NCBI GenBank assembly: GCA_013365325.1
Contig: JABVXV010000273.1
Coordinates: 22,429 to 86,428, forward strand
Source: Dipetalonema caudispina
Lineage: Eukaryota > Nematoda > Chromadorea > Rhabditida > Onchocercidae
Direction of reading: 5' to 3'
Length of the DNA stretch: 64,000 bases
Positions 1 to 12,957 of the stretch are shown here, one piece after another. Position 1 is the stretch's first letter. The number at the start of each line of letters is the position of its first letter. Both the position numbers and the translations under genes were made by a program. Below the pieces are notes generated by a model, which worked only from the letters and a program-made list of their open reading frames with translations, had not been told where the DNA came from and ran no database searches.

Positions 1-3000
1 TCCGCGCAGTTCCTTCAGTTTATTCATTGCCTCCGTGATATTACCCGCTTTCAGTTTTTCTGCTTCCCGAGCAGTAATTTCGTTGAAATCGCTGGTCAAA
101 TCTTTAAGTTTACTGGAAATCCTACAAATATTTGAAAATGATCTGGTAACATAATCTAAATCTATGTAAGTAAATTTAAAAAGTGCGAAAAATTTGACAT
201 TAAAAAGTAGTGCTAGTTTCAAATTGTGAAAAAGGTTTACCCATCATCTTCGAGGTCCACTGTAATCTTTGTTTCTTTCTTAGGATTCATCGGCTCATAA
301 CTTTGTTTCACTTTCTTTTCTAACTTAGATATATTAGTATTACCTGGAGGAACCTTCAGCACCTGTAACGTTACATTGTAGGTTACAAGATATAAAACTA
401 TGTATAATTGATAAATTCAAAATAGTTCACAAGCAGCTTCTGTTGAAGAGCAGAATTATTTGTTCATATTTATAAACAAAATATCTAGGAGAAAATGCTT
501 CCCAAGATTTTTGTTGATTTAATAGTCAGTACCTAAATTCACCGCCATTACAAGAATTATCATTTGAAGGAAGGCATCTAGCAAGAAACAAAATTTCAAA
601 TGAAAACACTCAAAGAACTGCAGAAAACTTATAAACATACTTCATCAATAAGATCGAACGACAAAACAGACGACCGAATAACGTCAGCATCGTTGAAATC
701 CTCTCTAAGTTTGGTCTCTGCCACTTTGGAGTTCACTGTGAACTTTATCGGCGGAGGAACACCCTAAAGAATATATCCATTCAGGAAAAAACAAAGAAAA
801 ACATTGCTTCACGACCTAGTATTGTTTCTAGTTAACTTTCAAGCTAGTTCAAGAAAAGTTAACTATCATTAACGTTTCAGATCAAATAGGCAACAAAACA
901 AGAATCTTTTTAACCAAATCTAAATAGTTTGTCTAAGTAATGAAAGAGCTAATTATATTACATCAATGTAAAGAGCGAACGCTGCTTTTGCTTCCCTTAA
1001 ACTATTTTCTTTAATTCTCAACAAACCAAAAAGAAGTTAATTGACCTGAATCCAGTGGTCAGTTCTAAATCAACAATTATTAACGTAAGAAAGGCAAGTC
1101 AATCAATTAATGACCATCAAGTCTTTGCAAAAACCTACTTTTGTATTAAAATTTTCGGCTAGCTGCTCAGCCGGATTTTTCGACCCCTCTGTATTATTGT
1201 TTTCTCCTTCTGATTCAGATGTCGCATAATTAAATACTTTTCCTCTCGCTCTGAAATGGACCACACTTTGCCAACAAAATACGATCAAACTACTTCAAAT
1301 GGCAAATGATTGAATGAATAAATTTATCGGATCTTCAAGGTAGAAAAAAGAATCGTACTGCCATTATTCTTTCGAATTTTGAGCAGCAAAAGTTTGTGAA
1401 TGCCTGGATTTATTGAAACTCAACATTAAATAAGAAATTGATTGAGCGCAACACACACAGCAGTTTTCAGTTCAACATTGAATAAGAAGTTGATTAAACG
1501 TAACACAGAACAGTTCTTACCTGATTAGTATGATGAATGGTAAAAACAGTAAAAAGGGGAGTAAAAAAGGATGAACAAGTTTGTGGAATAAAAATTACCT
1601 TGGTGACACATCTTTTTCGGTAATGATTTCACCATCTTCCAGTGTTTCGTGTGAAGTCTTTTTCGTGACGTCAGTTCTTTCCGTGCTAGTGTTCCGACGT
1701 TCTTTCTTCTTTTTTTTCTCTCTCTTCTTTTTCATTCTCTCCTGCATGAGTTTGAAAAATTAAGGTCCTCATTTATCATTTCTAACTTCAAAATTTCATT
1801 AGGTAAAAGAAAGCTGATCAAAGATTCTTACATTTTTACAATCATTCGACTCTTTTTTGGTACTGGAAATTATTTCTGCTCCTTCATCTGCCAACTGATT
1901 TAGAGATTTATTCCTGAAATGGAAAAATCTGCCGTCAATTCAATAAAAAGAAGGATGCATAAGCAAACAAATCGTATTCTGAGTGAAGAAAATAACAGCA
2001 ATGGCAATGAGCTCGTAGCAAATTACAAAAAGGTAAAGTTGAAATTAAACAAGAAATAACGTGTAAAATGATTATACTTACAGATTCAAATCTATTTCTT
2101 CTGACAGGACTGATGATGTCTTACATTTCTCATCTAATTCACTTTCGGCCATAAACGGACTTGGCTTTTTCTTATCTCTTCTGAAAAAGCTAAACATTGT
2201 GATATATGAAAGATCTGCCTATGCGTTACGAAAAATTTAATACGTTTTGCAAAAATGGAAATGATGAGGTTTTACATAAATAACAAAACCATTTCTTATT
2301 GCCTATGAAACTTACTTTCTGTGGTGACTCTTCTTTCTTTTTCTATGCTTTTCTTTCGTTTTCTTGTGTTTCTTTGATTTCTCAGCTTTAACTTCGAGCC
2401 CTTTTACTGAACTCCTAAAAAATCCTAATTTTTCATTAAAAATGAGCGAATCCGAACTTTGGTTCCTGAATAAATTACTGAAATTCAAACCAAGAAGGGA
2501 ATATCCCTTCTTGCAGTTAGAAGATTTTATCTTCTTCACTGATTTCGCCTCTGCATCATTCATGGATATGTCCGTTAATCTCTCCACATATCAGATCCCC
2601 CTGAAAGGCCTTGTAATCTTCATTTGACCTGATATGCAAATAAGTCATCTGACGTATAAATCTGTGCAGCGCTTGGTGAAGCAAATTTTTAAAATATACT
2701 TTTCACTGCGAGGGCTTGCTGAGTGATGGATTGATTTGTGCGTATCAACTGTACCGTCAATGGATTCCAAATCTTCAACCGGCTGTCGTGGCGATTTTCC
2801 AGATTTATGTTCTATTACTTGTGAAAGATCGTATTCTGAACAAATTTACTCACATTACAGATTTGTAGCAAATAAAACTTTTTTAAGAACGACGATCGCT
2901 AAAACTTACATCAAGTCAAATTTAATAGATTTTGATGGATTTAAAAGTATGAAATATTACCCGGAGAATTAAGGCGACTGGAGCTCCGATTACGACTATC

Positions 3001-6000
3001 AGTGGTCTTACATTGCGAAACCGAACGTGCAACGGAAGAATGCCGCGAAACAACTGGTGAATCAGTGCGACTTTTTGATCGCTCATAACAACTACGGCTT
3101 CTACTTGATTTGTCAGCTGTTGGCGTGATGTCTCGGCTTGTACTCCTGTAACTTTGGTAATGTTCTTTTTTGAAAATCTGAAGAACTAAACACCAATTTA
3201 CAACAAATAACTCAGAGAAAACTGAAAACAGCTTGGACACCCGTAAATTACACAAAGGTGACTTTTCTTTAATAGCAGTGGTAAGTAGTTAAAATATAGC
3301 TTACAGAAATGGATGAATTACAACTAAAAAACACAACGAAAAATTTCCATGAAAATCGAATTTGGTGCTAACATTAACCGGTGTTTTGGTTTGACAAAAA
3401 CTTGTATTTCGAAAAATTAGATAATAAAGTAATCTGAAGAAATGGCTATTCCAAAAAATTTATAGAAATATAAACAATGAAATTAATCGCTGACCTTTCG
3501 TGTTGTGAAGACCTGTCTCTAGATGAGGAGTGTCGTCTTCGATGCGAATACCTGTCTTCAGTATCAGGTGTCCAATAACGTCGATAACTACGACGATCGT
3601 AGCAAGAACCTTCATGTCTGTAGAATCGATCTCGACTTCGAGAACGATATCTGCTACGATAGTAATAATCACGTGGTGTACGACTCCGAGTTCGACTTCT
3701 ATGTTTTACTCCTCGGGAACGACTTCTACGATGTGAGTCATGGTATGATGATCGACTTCGTGAGCGTCGGTGTCTACTCTCACTTAAAATTTCACTTATC
3801 ACTAAAATCTAGACGATTTGTCAGAATTATTTACAAAGAAATGTACAGAGGGTAAAAGTTGTGAAATCATTATAATTTCTTTCTTCAAATGAACTGTTCC
3901 AAAGAACAGTAATTCTTCCAAAAAAAAACAGAATCAGAAGTAAATTTGAAACCTACCTTCTTCGCCTTCTTCTGCCTTTCGACTCATCGCGATGACGCAT
4001 CTTCTTCTCAGAATGTTTTTCACGTGAAACCGAAATAGGTTCATTCTTGTCACCACGCTTGCGCAATATCTGATTTTCAATTTTTGACTCACAACTATTA
4101 CCAACAGATGGTCTTGTTTTTGTCGAAATCTAAAATATGTAATTTCAGTTCGTCTCATTGACATTTTATTCAGATGGACGGTAGCGAAATACTGATGTCA
4201 TATTTTCATAAAATAAGCGTATAGATCTTGAAAAATTGCTACCTGATTTTAACGTGATTCCAGCAATCTTTTACAAATTACTCATTCCAGAAGAATTCTA
4301 GTCCTATGTATCCATAGAAAATTTCAGTAACATAGATAAGTAACGACAGAACCTTTTCCTCCTCAATATCTTGATTATCTTGAGGCTGCTTTTCCGAGAC
4401 GACGTCCAATTTAACAGCAACATCTGCCAAAACAAGTTCCGGCTGCTTTCCAGAATTGATCTCTTTATCTCTCGATCCAGAAAAGCGCTCATCCTGTTTC
4501 GCTGCAACTTCTTTTCCAAGAACTTGATTGTCTACTTGGAATTCACTTGTCAAATTCCTGCATAAATCGGAGGACAATTTTGAACCTTCGAAAACCGCCA
4601 TATTGGCAGATGTTTTGACTGCGTTATCTGACACATTCTGAATAACTGAAGTGGGTTCTTCATGCAAGACGGCGGCTTGCTTCTTCATCTCTGAATCGTC
4701 ACTGGAATTTCTGTTTAGTTTCTGCATGATCTGTAAATCCAGTGATTTCGATGTACCATCCAGTGTCGTATTAAATGGTTCTCTGATTCCGGTATTATTA
4801 ACAGGTCCTTTTGGTATAGACGGATCCGGTGTTGGAACATGCATCGGAGGAGGGGGAGGACGTTCCTTTGGTGATTCTATTTTATCAATATTTTCAGGTG
4901 AATCACTTGGCTGCCGCGGTAATGGTGCATGCTCACCAGAAGTGTTTATCGTTTCACTGGAGGGCGCTACTACAACTGAGGAATGACCTGTATCACGCAA
5001 CTTTTTACGCGAAAATTTCAGTTGCATTTCAATCATTCTTTTGGTTTTTGCTTTCAAAGCGGGGTCAGGAGTTGCTTTTTTCTCAGCTTCGCCAGATAAA
5101 GCTGATCCATCCGAAATTGGCGGTGGAGGCTGTGTTGACGGTGGAGGTGGCACACATGGTGGCAAATCAATGTCCTCAGGTCGAACCTGGAATTCGATCA
5201 AAGTTCATGAGAAAATAAAATCGAGTTAAAATATAAAACCGGAATTTTTCTACTGAAATAAAGTCAAGTTAGGAAAACATTGAAATTTTGATCGAAATAG
5301 CCCTACCTTTTTTAGCAACTTCATATTCTTCGCTTTTTGTTCGTACGTATCGTCCATGGCCGCCGACTGCGCCACAGGTTGATTTGAACCGCTTACTTTC
5401 TAAACAATGCATAAATCCGAACTTTAATTTCAATAACACGATCAAATACACTGGATAATGTGAAAAAAATTTTCTGAAAACTGTAAAGTCCATGAAACCG
5501 GATCAACACAGTCACTGCAGTGCTGGAAGAGCAGTGGTTGGGTAACATCAAATTAAAGAATAACTCATTCCGAGAAGTCCCTAACGAGAAAGCTTGCAAA
5601 AAGTAGGATGCCTGCAGGACAGCCCAAAACTGGATTAGATGTCACATTGACGATTAGCAGTGTTTTTCTTTCAAAAAGCCAACATTCGAATGATAGCCAA
5701 TGCACAAACGAAAGGGCTTTATGGAGAGACCAGAATGATTTTAAATTTTCAGCAGTCCTACAGGTTTAACTTGTTCTATTATTCTCCACTTAAAAATTGA
5801 AGGCAACAAACTTGTTCTGCACTATTCTTATAGTAACGGCTGTAGTAATCGTTCCATTGCAAAGAGTATTGATATTCTTCTTCTGTGAGAGGAGTCATAC
5901 CTGTAAAATATAGGAGTAGCAAAACTAAAGAAGAGATAACAAAAGCCTACTCATGAAGTCGTATTTAATTTCGTTTTACCACTTTTCTCCTTTTTCAGGC

Positions 6001-9000
6001 ACTGATACAGTACAGCCTCAGAGAGTTTCGGCTCAGGCGATTAATGTTCGGGGCGCATCATTGATTTGCTCGATTCCACATTCTAGCACACACACAGAAA
6101 ACATCGATTTATGCCTACAAATCGAGCCAAATACCAATAATGCCAATTTACGCTAGTACTTTTCTATTCCTTTCAGTCATGCCTTCTGCTCCATTTTTCA
6201 TAGAAAAGAATTTACAACGAAAAATAAATCACAGTAAAGGAAGAACAGAACATGACTGTAGTGGTGCAATACGCGCAGCTATAGTAGCACTGGCCACATT
6301 CCTCTGATTGTTGTTTTTGGTTGCCCAAACTAACCGTAGACTGAAAAGGCTAAACATAAGCTGAAATCTTTCATGATAAAAAAACACAGAAACACGGATG
6401 ACAAAACTACCATCACTGGCCAAATGAATGAGAGGTGTTCCGCTTGCATCGTAAGGTACTACTGGCTTGCCTTGTTCATCTAGCGGCATTACTGGGACAC
6501 CTGCAATGAATCTTTTAAACGAATTAGAAGCGATAAAGTGCCAATCGTTTTTAACATAATTTATTTCATCAAAAAATACTGTTCAGTTTTACCTATTCAA
6601 AATTATAAAAAATTTGTATATTAAGCAGTACCATAGATATTTACAGGTGCTGTTGGTCTGCCATTTGGTCCGGATGGAAATATGAACCGACCATTTGCAT
6701 CACGAGGAAATACAGCCAGGCCTACAAAAGTAGTAATGAAATCTTAGTCATGATATCATTACAATTAATTGAAATATTCGATCAACTTATGTTATAAAGT
6801 ATAAAGGAAAAGACCAGAAAACTACAGTCTGACTTCTGGCATTTCTTATCTATTTTTCATCACCACTGCTGCTGGTAAGGTTATCATCCAATCTTTTGAA
6901 GTTTGAATGCATTAATTTCACAGCAACAATGATTCCTACACTTAATCTTACCTAAATAGAACATCATTGAATTTACATAAAGATAAATGCAGTTATTGGA
7001 ATCTATAAAATAAAAAAAGTGTAAGCTATAAGTTTGCTCTAAAACGAAAAGTTTAGGAATGAGCTCTAAGCCAAGAGTTTAATTCTGCAAACTCTGTAAC
7101 ACGCTACACTTCACCCAATTTTTTGAATGAAAAATGTAGTGAAACAAATATCATAAATATAATACTGGATTATATTTTCTTGACAAAGAAAATATTATTT
7201 CAAGATTTGTTAAAATAAATGAATTACCGTTTGTATCGATCGGTACAATGGGTCTTCCGAGGGCACCAGTTGGAAATACGGGTTGTCCATTTTCATCTAC
7301 AGGGAAAGTAGGCAAATGAGTTGTTGTGTCGAACGGGAAAATTGGCATATTATTTGTATCCACAGGAAAAGCTTTTTCACCACGTGCATTTGTTGGTAAA
7401 ATGAACCGTCCTTGACTGTCACGTGGGAATAGAGAACTATGCACTCCGCGATTGTACTGATAACCGGTGTATGGAATAAAATTGCCGTTACCATCTTGCA
7501 TGTACCAATAGCCATCTCTGTCCACCGAATACATCTACAAAAATCTTCAGCACTCCAAAAATACTGATAAAGCACTTCATGGCTTACAACATATTTTAAA
7601 TAGTTCAAAACCTCTGCAGTTTTAAATCACAATTTAAAACTACTAGAAATGTTCAGCCAGTTAATGGGGCGACCGCATATTAGATATAAGGATACATCAG
7701 TCTTCTGAAAGAGGCAACAATAAAAAAACTGCTTAAACCATGCGTTGGCTAGGCAGTTATTAAATTGAACACTTCGTAGCAATACGTCAAGGTATTTAAA
7801 TTTTTACGCATTTGGACGTATTTCCGGTACGACTACATCAGCAATTTCGAAAATCGGTCCATATAAATAGGAAATTATTAGTAGCCACCACTAATCCCAT
7901 AGTGTGAAAAGGTGATGAACAAGATTTGCTAAAACTTTTCAGGAAATCTATTTGAGCACGTTTCGTTCCTTTTAACTTACATAGAGTATATTAAACTACA
8001 GTAATATTTTAACAAACTAGCGTTTACTGCAAAAATTCTTGAAATAAATACTTTCAAATGGTGCATCAAACTGGAAATTCAATAGAAATTAATGGCAAAC
8101 CGAAAGTGTAACATGGCGTTGGGTATTCGGTCTCACGCATGCGCTAAAGCTAAAGAAGCGCATGGCCAACCAACCGCTCACTAGAGTAAGCAAAAATGTA
8201 ACTGAACAATATGTTGCCCAAGTATTAGGGGAATAGCAGTGTTTCGATGTCAGGAAAAGTCACAAGAAACAAATGTATTTCCATACCTATCTATCGATAC
8301 GGCTACTTTCCATTAACAATAAAAAGAGGAAAAATTTTAATGAAAACTACTGTGTTTAAACAAAATATGCATATTTCTCATCAAATGAATTCATTTTTTT
8401 ATTCCAAACGGCAAGAAAAATTCAAGTCTTTAAATGGTTCGGAAAAATAAAACTGGTACAAGCACTGAAATGATAGGCAATGACATTGGTACTTACCTCT
8501 CCTGCACAACCTATGTAATATCGGTACCCGTCACTTTCACCGTGATATATCCAACCTGGAGGGATACAGTGTTTCGGACCTGAAAATAAAGCTAAAAAGG
8601 ATAAGATAAAACAACTATATGTAAAATATCTTCCTTTACTTTGTAGATACAAATAAAATTAGAATTTTAAAGCTGAACTTAGTTTTTATTCGTTCCTGAA
8701 GTTTATTTAAAATTTATTATATTATCTTAAATCTATCTTTGATACTCACGTTGAAGATATTCTAAAGAGAACCAATTTAAAACTTCAGACAATGGCTAAG
8801 CACTTTATTACACAATTGGATCAGTAACCGCTGATCATTTTGATAATACTAAGTAATTCTTTGAGAGATTACTCTCCATCTTCGAGATTCGTTCTTCCAA
8901 AAATAATAAGACTAACTGATTGTGGTTTGAAATGAGCAATAAGTCTCTGATAGAATAAGTTGAGACTATTCAAGGATTCAAACCATTTCAATAGCACATT

Positions 9001-9657
9001 TCAATTATTTTGTTTTTCCTGTTTCAACCAATTAAAGCTAGTTTAGCTAAACAAACCTTGTGAATGAGGTTTCCCACCATTATAAATACTTCGCATTTCC
9101 GCTGTTTCTGGACTGCCATGCGTGGCTTCGCCAATCTAAAGCGAGCTCTTTCAGTTTAAGAAAAAAAAAAAATTACAGACAAGGACACTTCTGCAACTTA
9201 TATGAGTAAAATTACCAACAGAAAGCATGCCAGAAGCAAATTTAAACAAAAATGTAACCTTATTTTCTGATATCTCTGAACTTTGTTTCGCCAACTCATT
9301 GACAGCATTTCCAGTACTACTTCCATTACTACATTGATTTTCTTGAACATCTTGACTAGTAGTATCAAATTCTTCAGTATCAAACATTTCGTTTTTATTC
9401 ATGCCAGAATGTGAATATATTCCAGCTACTTCTCCATGATCTTTTGTTGCTAACACAGCATGCTCCGGGGAATTAAATCCTTCATGCGCATTCTCGGGAA
9501 TATTACCTGTACAGGTACTATATTCTTCCTCCCTTTCAAACTCAAGCTCATCCGTTGTACTTTTCTCTGCAACGTTCTCTTCTGGGCAGGTCACCTCATT
9601 GTTATCATTTCCTCGTGTCCGGCGACTATCTTCCACTACATTTTCAATTTCATCCAT
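1..9657 (-). CDS. Large RS-domain (SR-related) nuclear protein, 21 exons, 3' end outside window
   Basis: Coding exons in transcription order are 9657-9259, 9135-9057, 8579-8497, 7534-7228, 6721-6632, 6500-6411, 5900-5812, 5399-5307, 5186-4353, 4129-3957, 3782-3476, 3177-2961, 2835-2700, 2579-2316, 2180-2082, 1913-1832, 1741-1599, 1250-1139, 763-641, 362-241 and 112-1. Phases agree at every junction and give at least 1318 codons. The protein has an acidic N-terminus (MDEIENVVED), aromatic-rich segments (SDGYRYYIG, DRDGYWYMQDGNGNF), roughly 30-residue repeats of the form FPxDxxGxPxxP, a proline-rich block (PPCVPPPPSTQPPPP), then a long Arg/Ser domain (RSRSRSS, RYRSRSRDR) and Lys/Glu-rich tails. 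RS domains usually mean a role in splicing or mRNA processing in the nucleus; that is inference, and I do not recognise a named orthologue. The start is the first in-frame ATG, 23 nt behind a TTTTCAG that could accept a spliced leader. Weak points are the acceptor at 2580 (GAGAG) and the GTTTAT donor at 3475, both chosen because they keep phase. Confidence 0.8.
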
Positions 9658-9680
9658 CGAGTAAATATAAAATTATAAAT

Positions 9681-9690
9681 CTGAAAATAT
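9681..9690 (-). promoter_or_regulatory. Candidate trans-splice acceptor of the RS-domain gene
   Basis: Read on the minus strand, an AT-rich tract ends in TTTTCAG at 9681, leaving a 23-nt leader before the ATG at 9657. Nematode spliced-leader acceptors look like this. No cis donor was sought far upstream, so a non-coding first exon remains possible. Confidence 0.45.
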
Positions 9691-10062
9691 ATTTGCTACC
9701 AGTAAAACTTGCATAAAAAGTAGATATATATATATATATCGAGTACTATATTGTGTCATCAAAATTTAACTTTGAAATAAGGACCACCAATAATTGATCA
9801 AATATCATTATTTGTAGTTAGCAATAAAAGATATAATTAGACTATCGATAACAATACTTAAATAAAATCTGAGAAAATATCATGCAAATTTTTATTCTAA
9901 AAATAATACAATAATGAAAAAATCTTTCAAATATTCTATCCACGTAAAAATTATCAAACATGATGTGACCTAGAAATGAATAATAAAACAATAATGGTAA
10001 ACAAAAATATATAAGGAATAATAAATGGAAAGGAAGAATGCAACAAATGATAACATCTCATC

Positions 10063-10098
10063 ACGTTTAATATGACGTATATAACACGTAACATACGT
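10063..10098. promoter_or_regulatory. Cluster of four ACGT cores with an 11-bp inverted repeat
   Basis: ACGT occurs at 10063, 10075, 10086 and 10095. The second and fourth lie in perfect inverted arms (ATATGACGTAT and ATACGTCATAT) around a 12-nt centre that contains the third. ACGT cores, especially TGACGT, are the recognition core of bZIP factors of the CREB/ATF and XBP-1 type. The cluster is about 0.9 kb upstream of hut-1 and about 0.4 kb upstream of the RS-domain gene. Function is inference. Confidence 0.35.
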
Positions 10099-10992
10099 CA
10101 TATCATTATATCGTTCATTTCAATCAAATTTTTCAGAAAATATTACCAATCCTAATTTATCATCAACCAATGGTACCTATAGCTGCAATTGAGAAAATAT
10201 TGTGCTGCAAAAGTATTTTGGGTTTCGAAATGGCTTCCTAATTTTTTTGTTGTTATGAAAGGTTTAGGAGCAAGTAGCTAAATTCGTTAAATTAATTATC
10301 TCACTAATTACTGGTATTGAAACAAAAGATGGAGGTGTGATTATTTTAATTTTAAAATATAATAAGGGAGGTAATTTATTGATAATATTTCTATTAGTAA
10401 GTAATTATTTTTCGATTATATAAGAAAAGAAGCTAAAAATCAATGAAAGAATTAATGGTTATTTTATTATTATTATTCCTTTGATAGTAATATATTTGTT
10501 GTATTTATTTAGCATGAAATGTAATATTTATTTGTTCATTTATCTATTCATTTATTTATTTAGATATTTCTTTGTACTGAATATTCTATAGCATTATCAA
10601 TTACTACCATCTCTTTTACTTTAATGATATTTCTCCTATTACATATTCAACTCTTTCATCATTTTCAGTCCCAAATTTATGCATATTCATTTCTCTCCAA
10701 AAATATGCTACTTCTCATTTGAGGGGAAACTTGCTTACGTATAAAAGAAATGTGTAAAATTTGCCTTGTTAATAATTTTACAGTAAATATGTAGGTAGTA
10801 ATTAAATATTTTGTTGATAGGTAATTCCGTTTTTAGTTTGCTGTTAAAGACTACGTTTTGTATTCTAATTTTGTTGGGATGAATTGAGTTGATTGAATCG
10901 TGCGAGATTATCGTGTGATAGATTCATCAAATTACATAGTATTAATGAGTGCGCACGTTTTAGCGAATTTCGCAGAAATTCAACACATACAT

Positions 10993-11002
10993 GGGTCTTT
11001 AG
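10993..11002 (+). promoter_or_regulatory. Candidate trans-splice acceptor 4 nt before the hut-1 ATG
   Basis: GGTCTTTAG followed by ATCA and then ATG fits a nematode spliced-leader acceptor with an extremely short remaining 5' UTR. It also supports starting at 11007 rather than at upstream alternative codons. A second AG (TTTCGCAG) lies about 30 nt further upstream. Confidence 0.45.
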
Positions 11003-11006
11003 ATCA

Positions 11007-12957
11007 ATGGAAGAAGTACGTGAAACAGCAACTGATGATTGCAAGAAGTTGAGAGAGGAAATTTGCGTGAATGAAACATTATGGAAGCAAGCAGCCAATC
11101 TAATATTTTGTGCTGGTGGTACTTTGTTTTGTTATCTTTGGTTTGGAATCATTCAAGAATCAATGTAAGCTTCTAGCCTTTGTTTGTCGTTCGAAATAAA
11201 GGATTTTTTTTTTCAGAAATTTGGAAACATCTTACAAAAAATATTAACTGGTTGAAATATAATGCTTTGAAATTTAAAAAAGATATTTGTCGATTAGCTT
11301 TTGAATGTTTCAGAACAAAGGGTAAATATGGTTCTGATGGCAAGGAACGTTTCACATACACACAAGCACTTGTATTTGTGCAATGTGCTATAAATACAAT
11401 ATTTGCTTACATTTTGAGAGGTAAAACGAGAGATAGTGTGCCAACACGTATATATGCTGTTTTGTCCACTAGTTACTTATTTGCAATGATCACAAGTAAT
11501 CATGCACTGCAGTACATACCATATCCAACGCAGGTTAGCCTCCTCCCAATGTGTAATTGTTTGTTGTTTGCATAAAACAGTGTTTCTTGGCCATATCACG
11601 GATTTGGCTCATGTTTCATAAATTTCTCTTCGTAATTTTCCGGAAATCCCGTTAAATGAGTCGCAGGAGAGGACTTATTTGTGATATTTCCATGTAAAAA
11701 TAAGCGGATTGCTTTATATCTTTATTTCATATATTATTGAAATCAAAATTTAACTCGTTTTAGGTATTGGGTAAATCGTGTAAACCAATACCGATAATGG
11801 TGTTCGGTTTTCTTTTCGCTAATAAACGATATCATTTGAAGAAATGTTGCTGTGTTTTGATGATTGTGTTTGGGGTTGGGTTATTCTTGTATAAGGAAAA
11901 AGCTGCTACAACATATGGAAAATCTGCTTTCAGTTTAGGTTTTGGTGAGCTATTACTGGTATGTTATTGTCACTTTTGTAGATTTTAAAATTACATAATG
12001 GATCTCCTCGAATTGATGAGTAGGTTTGACCAATGTATCACAGCATCTGTGGCACCAAAAAGTTAATATGTTATATTTTGGAGTGCTTTGCACTTAATCA
12101 CTGGAAACTGATTTTATACCTTAGCATCTCTGCATTTAAAAATTTGTAAACATTTTCTTACTTATTATGCAAATTCATACCATATCTGTTGGATATTCGG
12201 CTGAGACCATGATGTCGTTGGTTGACTTTTACAGAGAAGTATTCCAATTTACTCCTAATGCTTATTAAAAGCATATGCACTTTATTTAAATCCGATAGAA
12301 GAGACGAAATGTACCAAACTTATAGCTGCTGTCGTTGGCAATGGATGGTACCACAGGCGCAATACAGGATAGAATTCGTCAGCAGCATAAAGCAAATGCT
12401 CATAGTATGATGTATTACATGAACTTATTTTCTTCGTTATACCTTCTGATCGGTCTACTTATAACCGGTGAATTATTCGATTTCGTGGTATTCGTACAAT
12501 CTTATCCCAAAGTGATAATAGAACTGTTTACCCTTGCTGCTGCAAGTGCTCTGGGGCAGGTACCAGTTTTTAAACTGCAATTTTTTTTTTTTTCTTTCTA
12601 TTTCAACAGTTATAAATTTGGTTTTTGTAGCTTCAAAAGACTGCCACTTTTTTCAATCACTTTTATAATCTCTTACAATTATTTACCAATTGTTGTTATA
12701 ATTTTCAGTTCTTCATTTTCAAAACCGTAGCAGAGTTCGGTCCATTGACTTGTTCGATTGTAACAACAACACGTAAACTATTCACGATGCTCGGTTCAGT
12801 GATCTTCTTTAATAATACTCTAACACATAGGCAATCTTTAGCCACCGTTGTTGTATTTACTGGCCTGCTGTTAGATGCTATCGAAAGTAAGAAGAAAGGA
12901 GCTACTAGCAAAGTAAAACTCACTGAAGGAAATGCTGTTCAAAACAAATTGTTGTAA
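11007..12957 (+). CDS. hut-1: SLC35B1/HUT-1 family ER nucleotide-sugar or ATP/ADP transporter
   Basis: Exons are 11007-11164, 11314-11533, 11764-11958, 12326-12559 and 12709-12957. They join in phase to 351 residues, close to the 320-340 typical of the family. Signatures of SLC35B1 are clear: TKGKYG after the first membrane segment, YPTQVLGKSCKPIPIM across the exon 2/3 junction, MDGTTGAIQDRIR in exon 4, and FGPLTCSIVTTTRK in exon 5. Several hydrophobic segments fit the ten-helix drug/metabolite transporter fold. The family sits in the ER membrane; older work calls it a UDP-sugar transporter and vertebrate SLC35B1 has been described as an ATP/ADP exchanger. C. elegans HUT-1 loss gives ER stress. 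The C-terminus (VQNKLL) lacks a canonical di-lysine retrieval signal. The gene lies 427 bp before PWP2 on the same strand. Confidence 0.92.

Larger units (their letters stand above)
9691..11006. other. Intergenic region between divergent genes
   Basis: About 1.3 kb separates the RS-domain gene (minus) from hut-1 (plus), so it probably holds both promoters. It contains a short TA run near 9725-9740 and the ACGT cluster at 10063-10098. The rest is AT-rich, with no convincing open frame or RNA gene. Confidence 0.6.

Noticed and set aside
3523..3855. Plus-strand open frames opposite the RS domain
   Set aside because: The RS-codon repetition of the real minus-strand exon keeps the opposite frames open; the minus strand has splice sites in phase and a recognisable domain.
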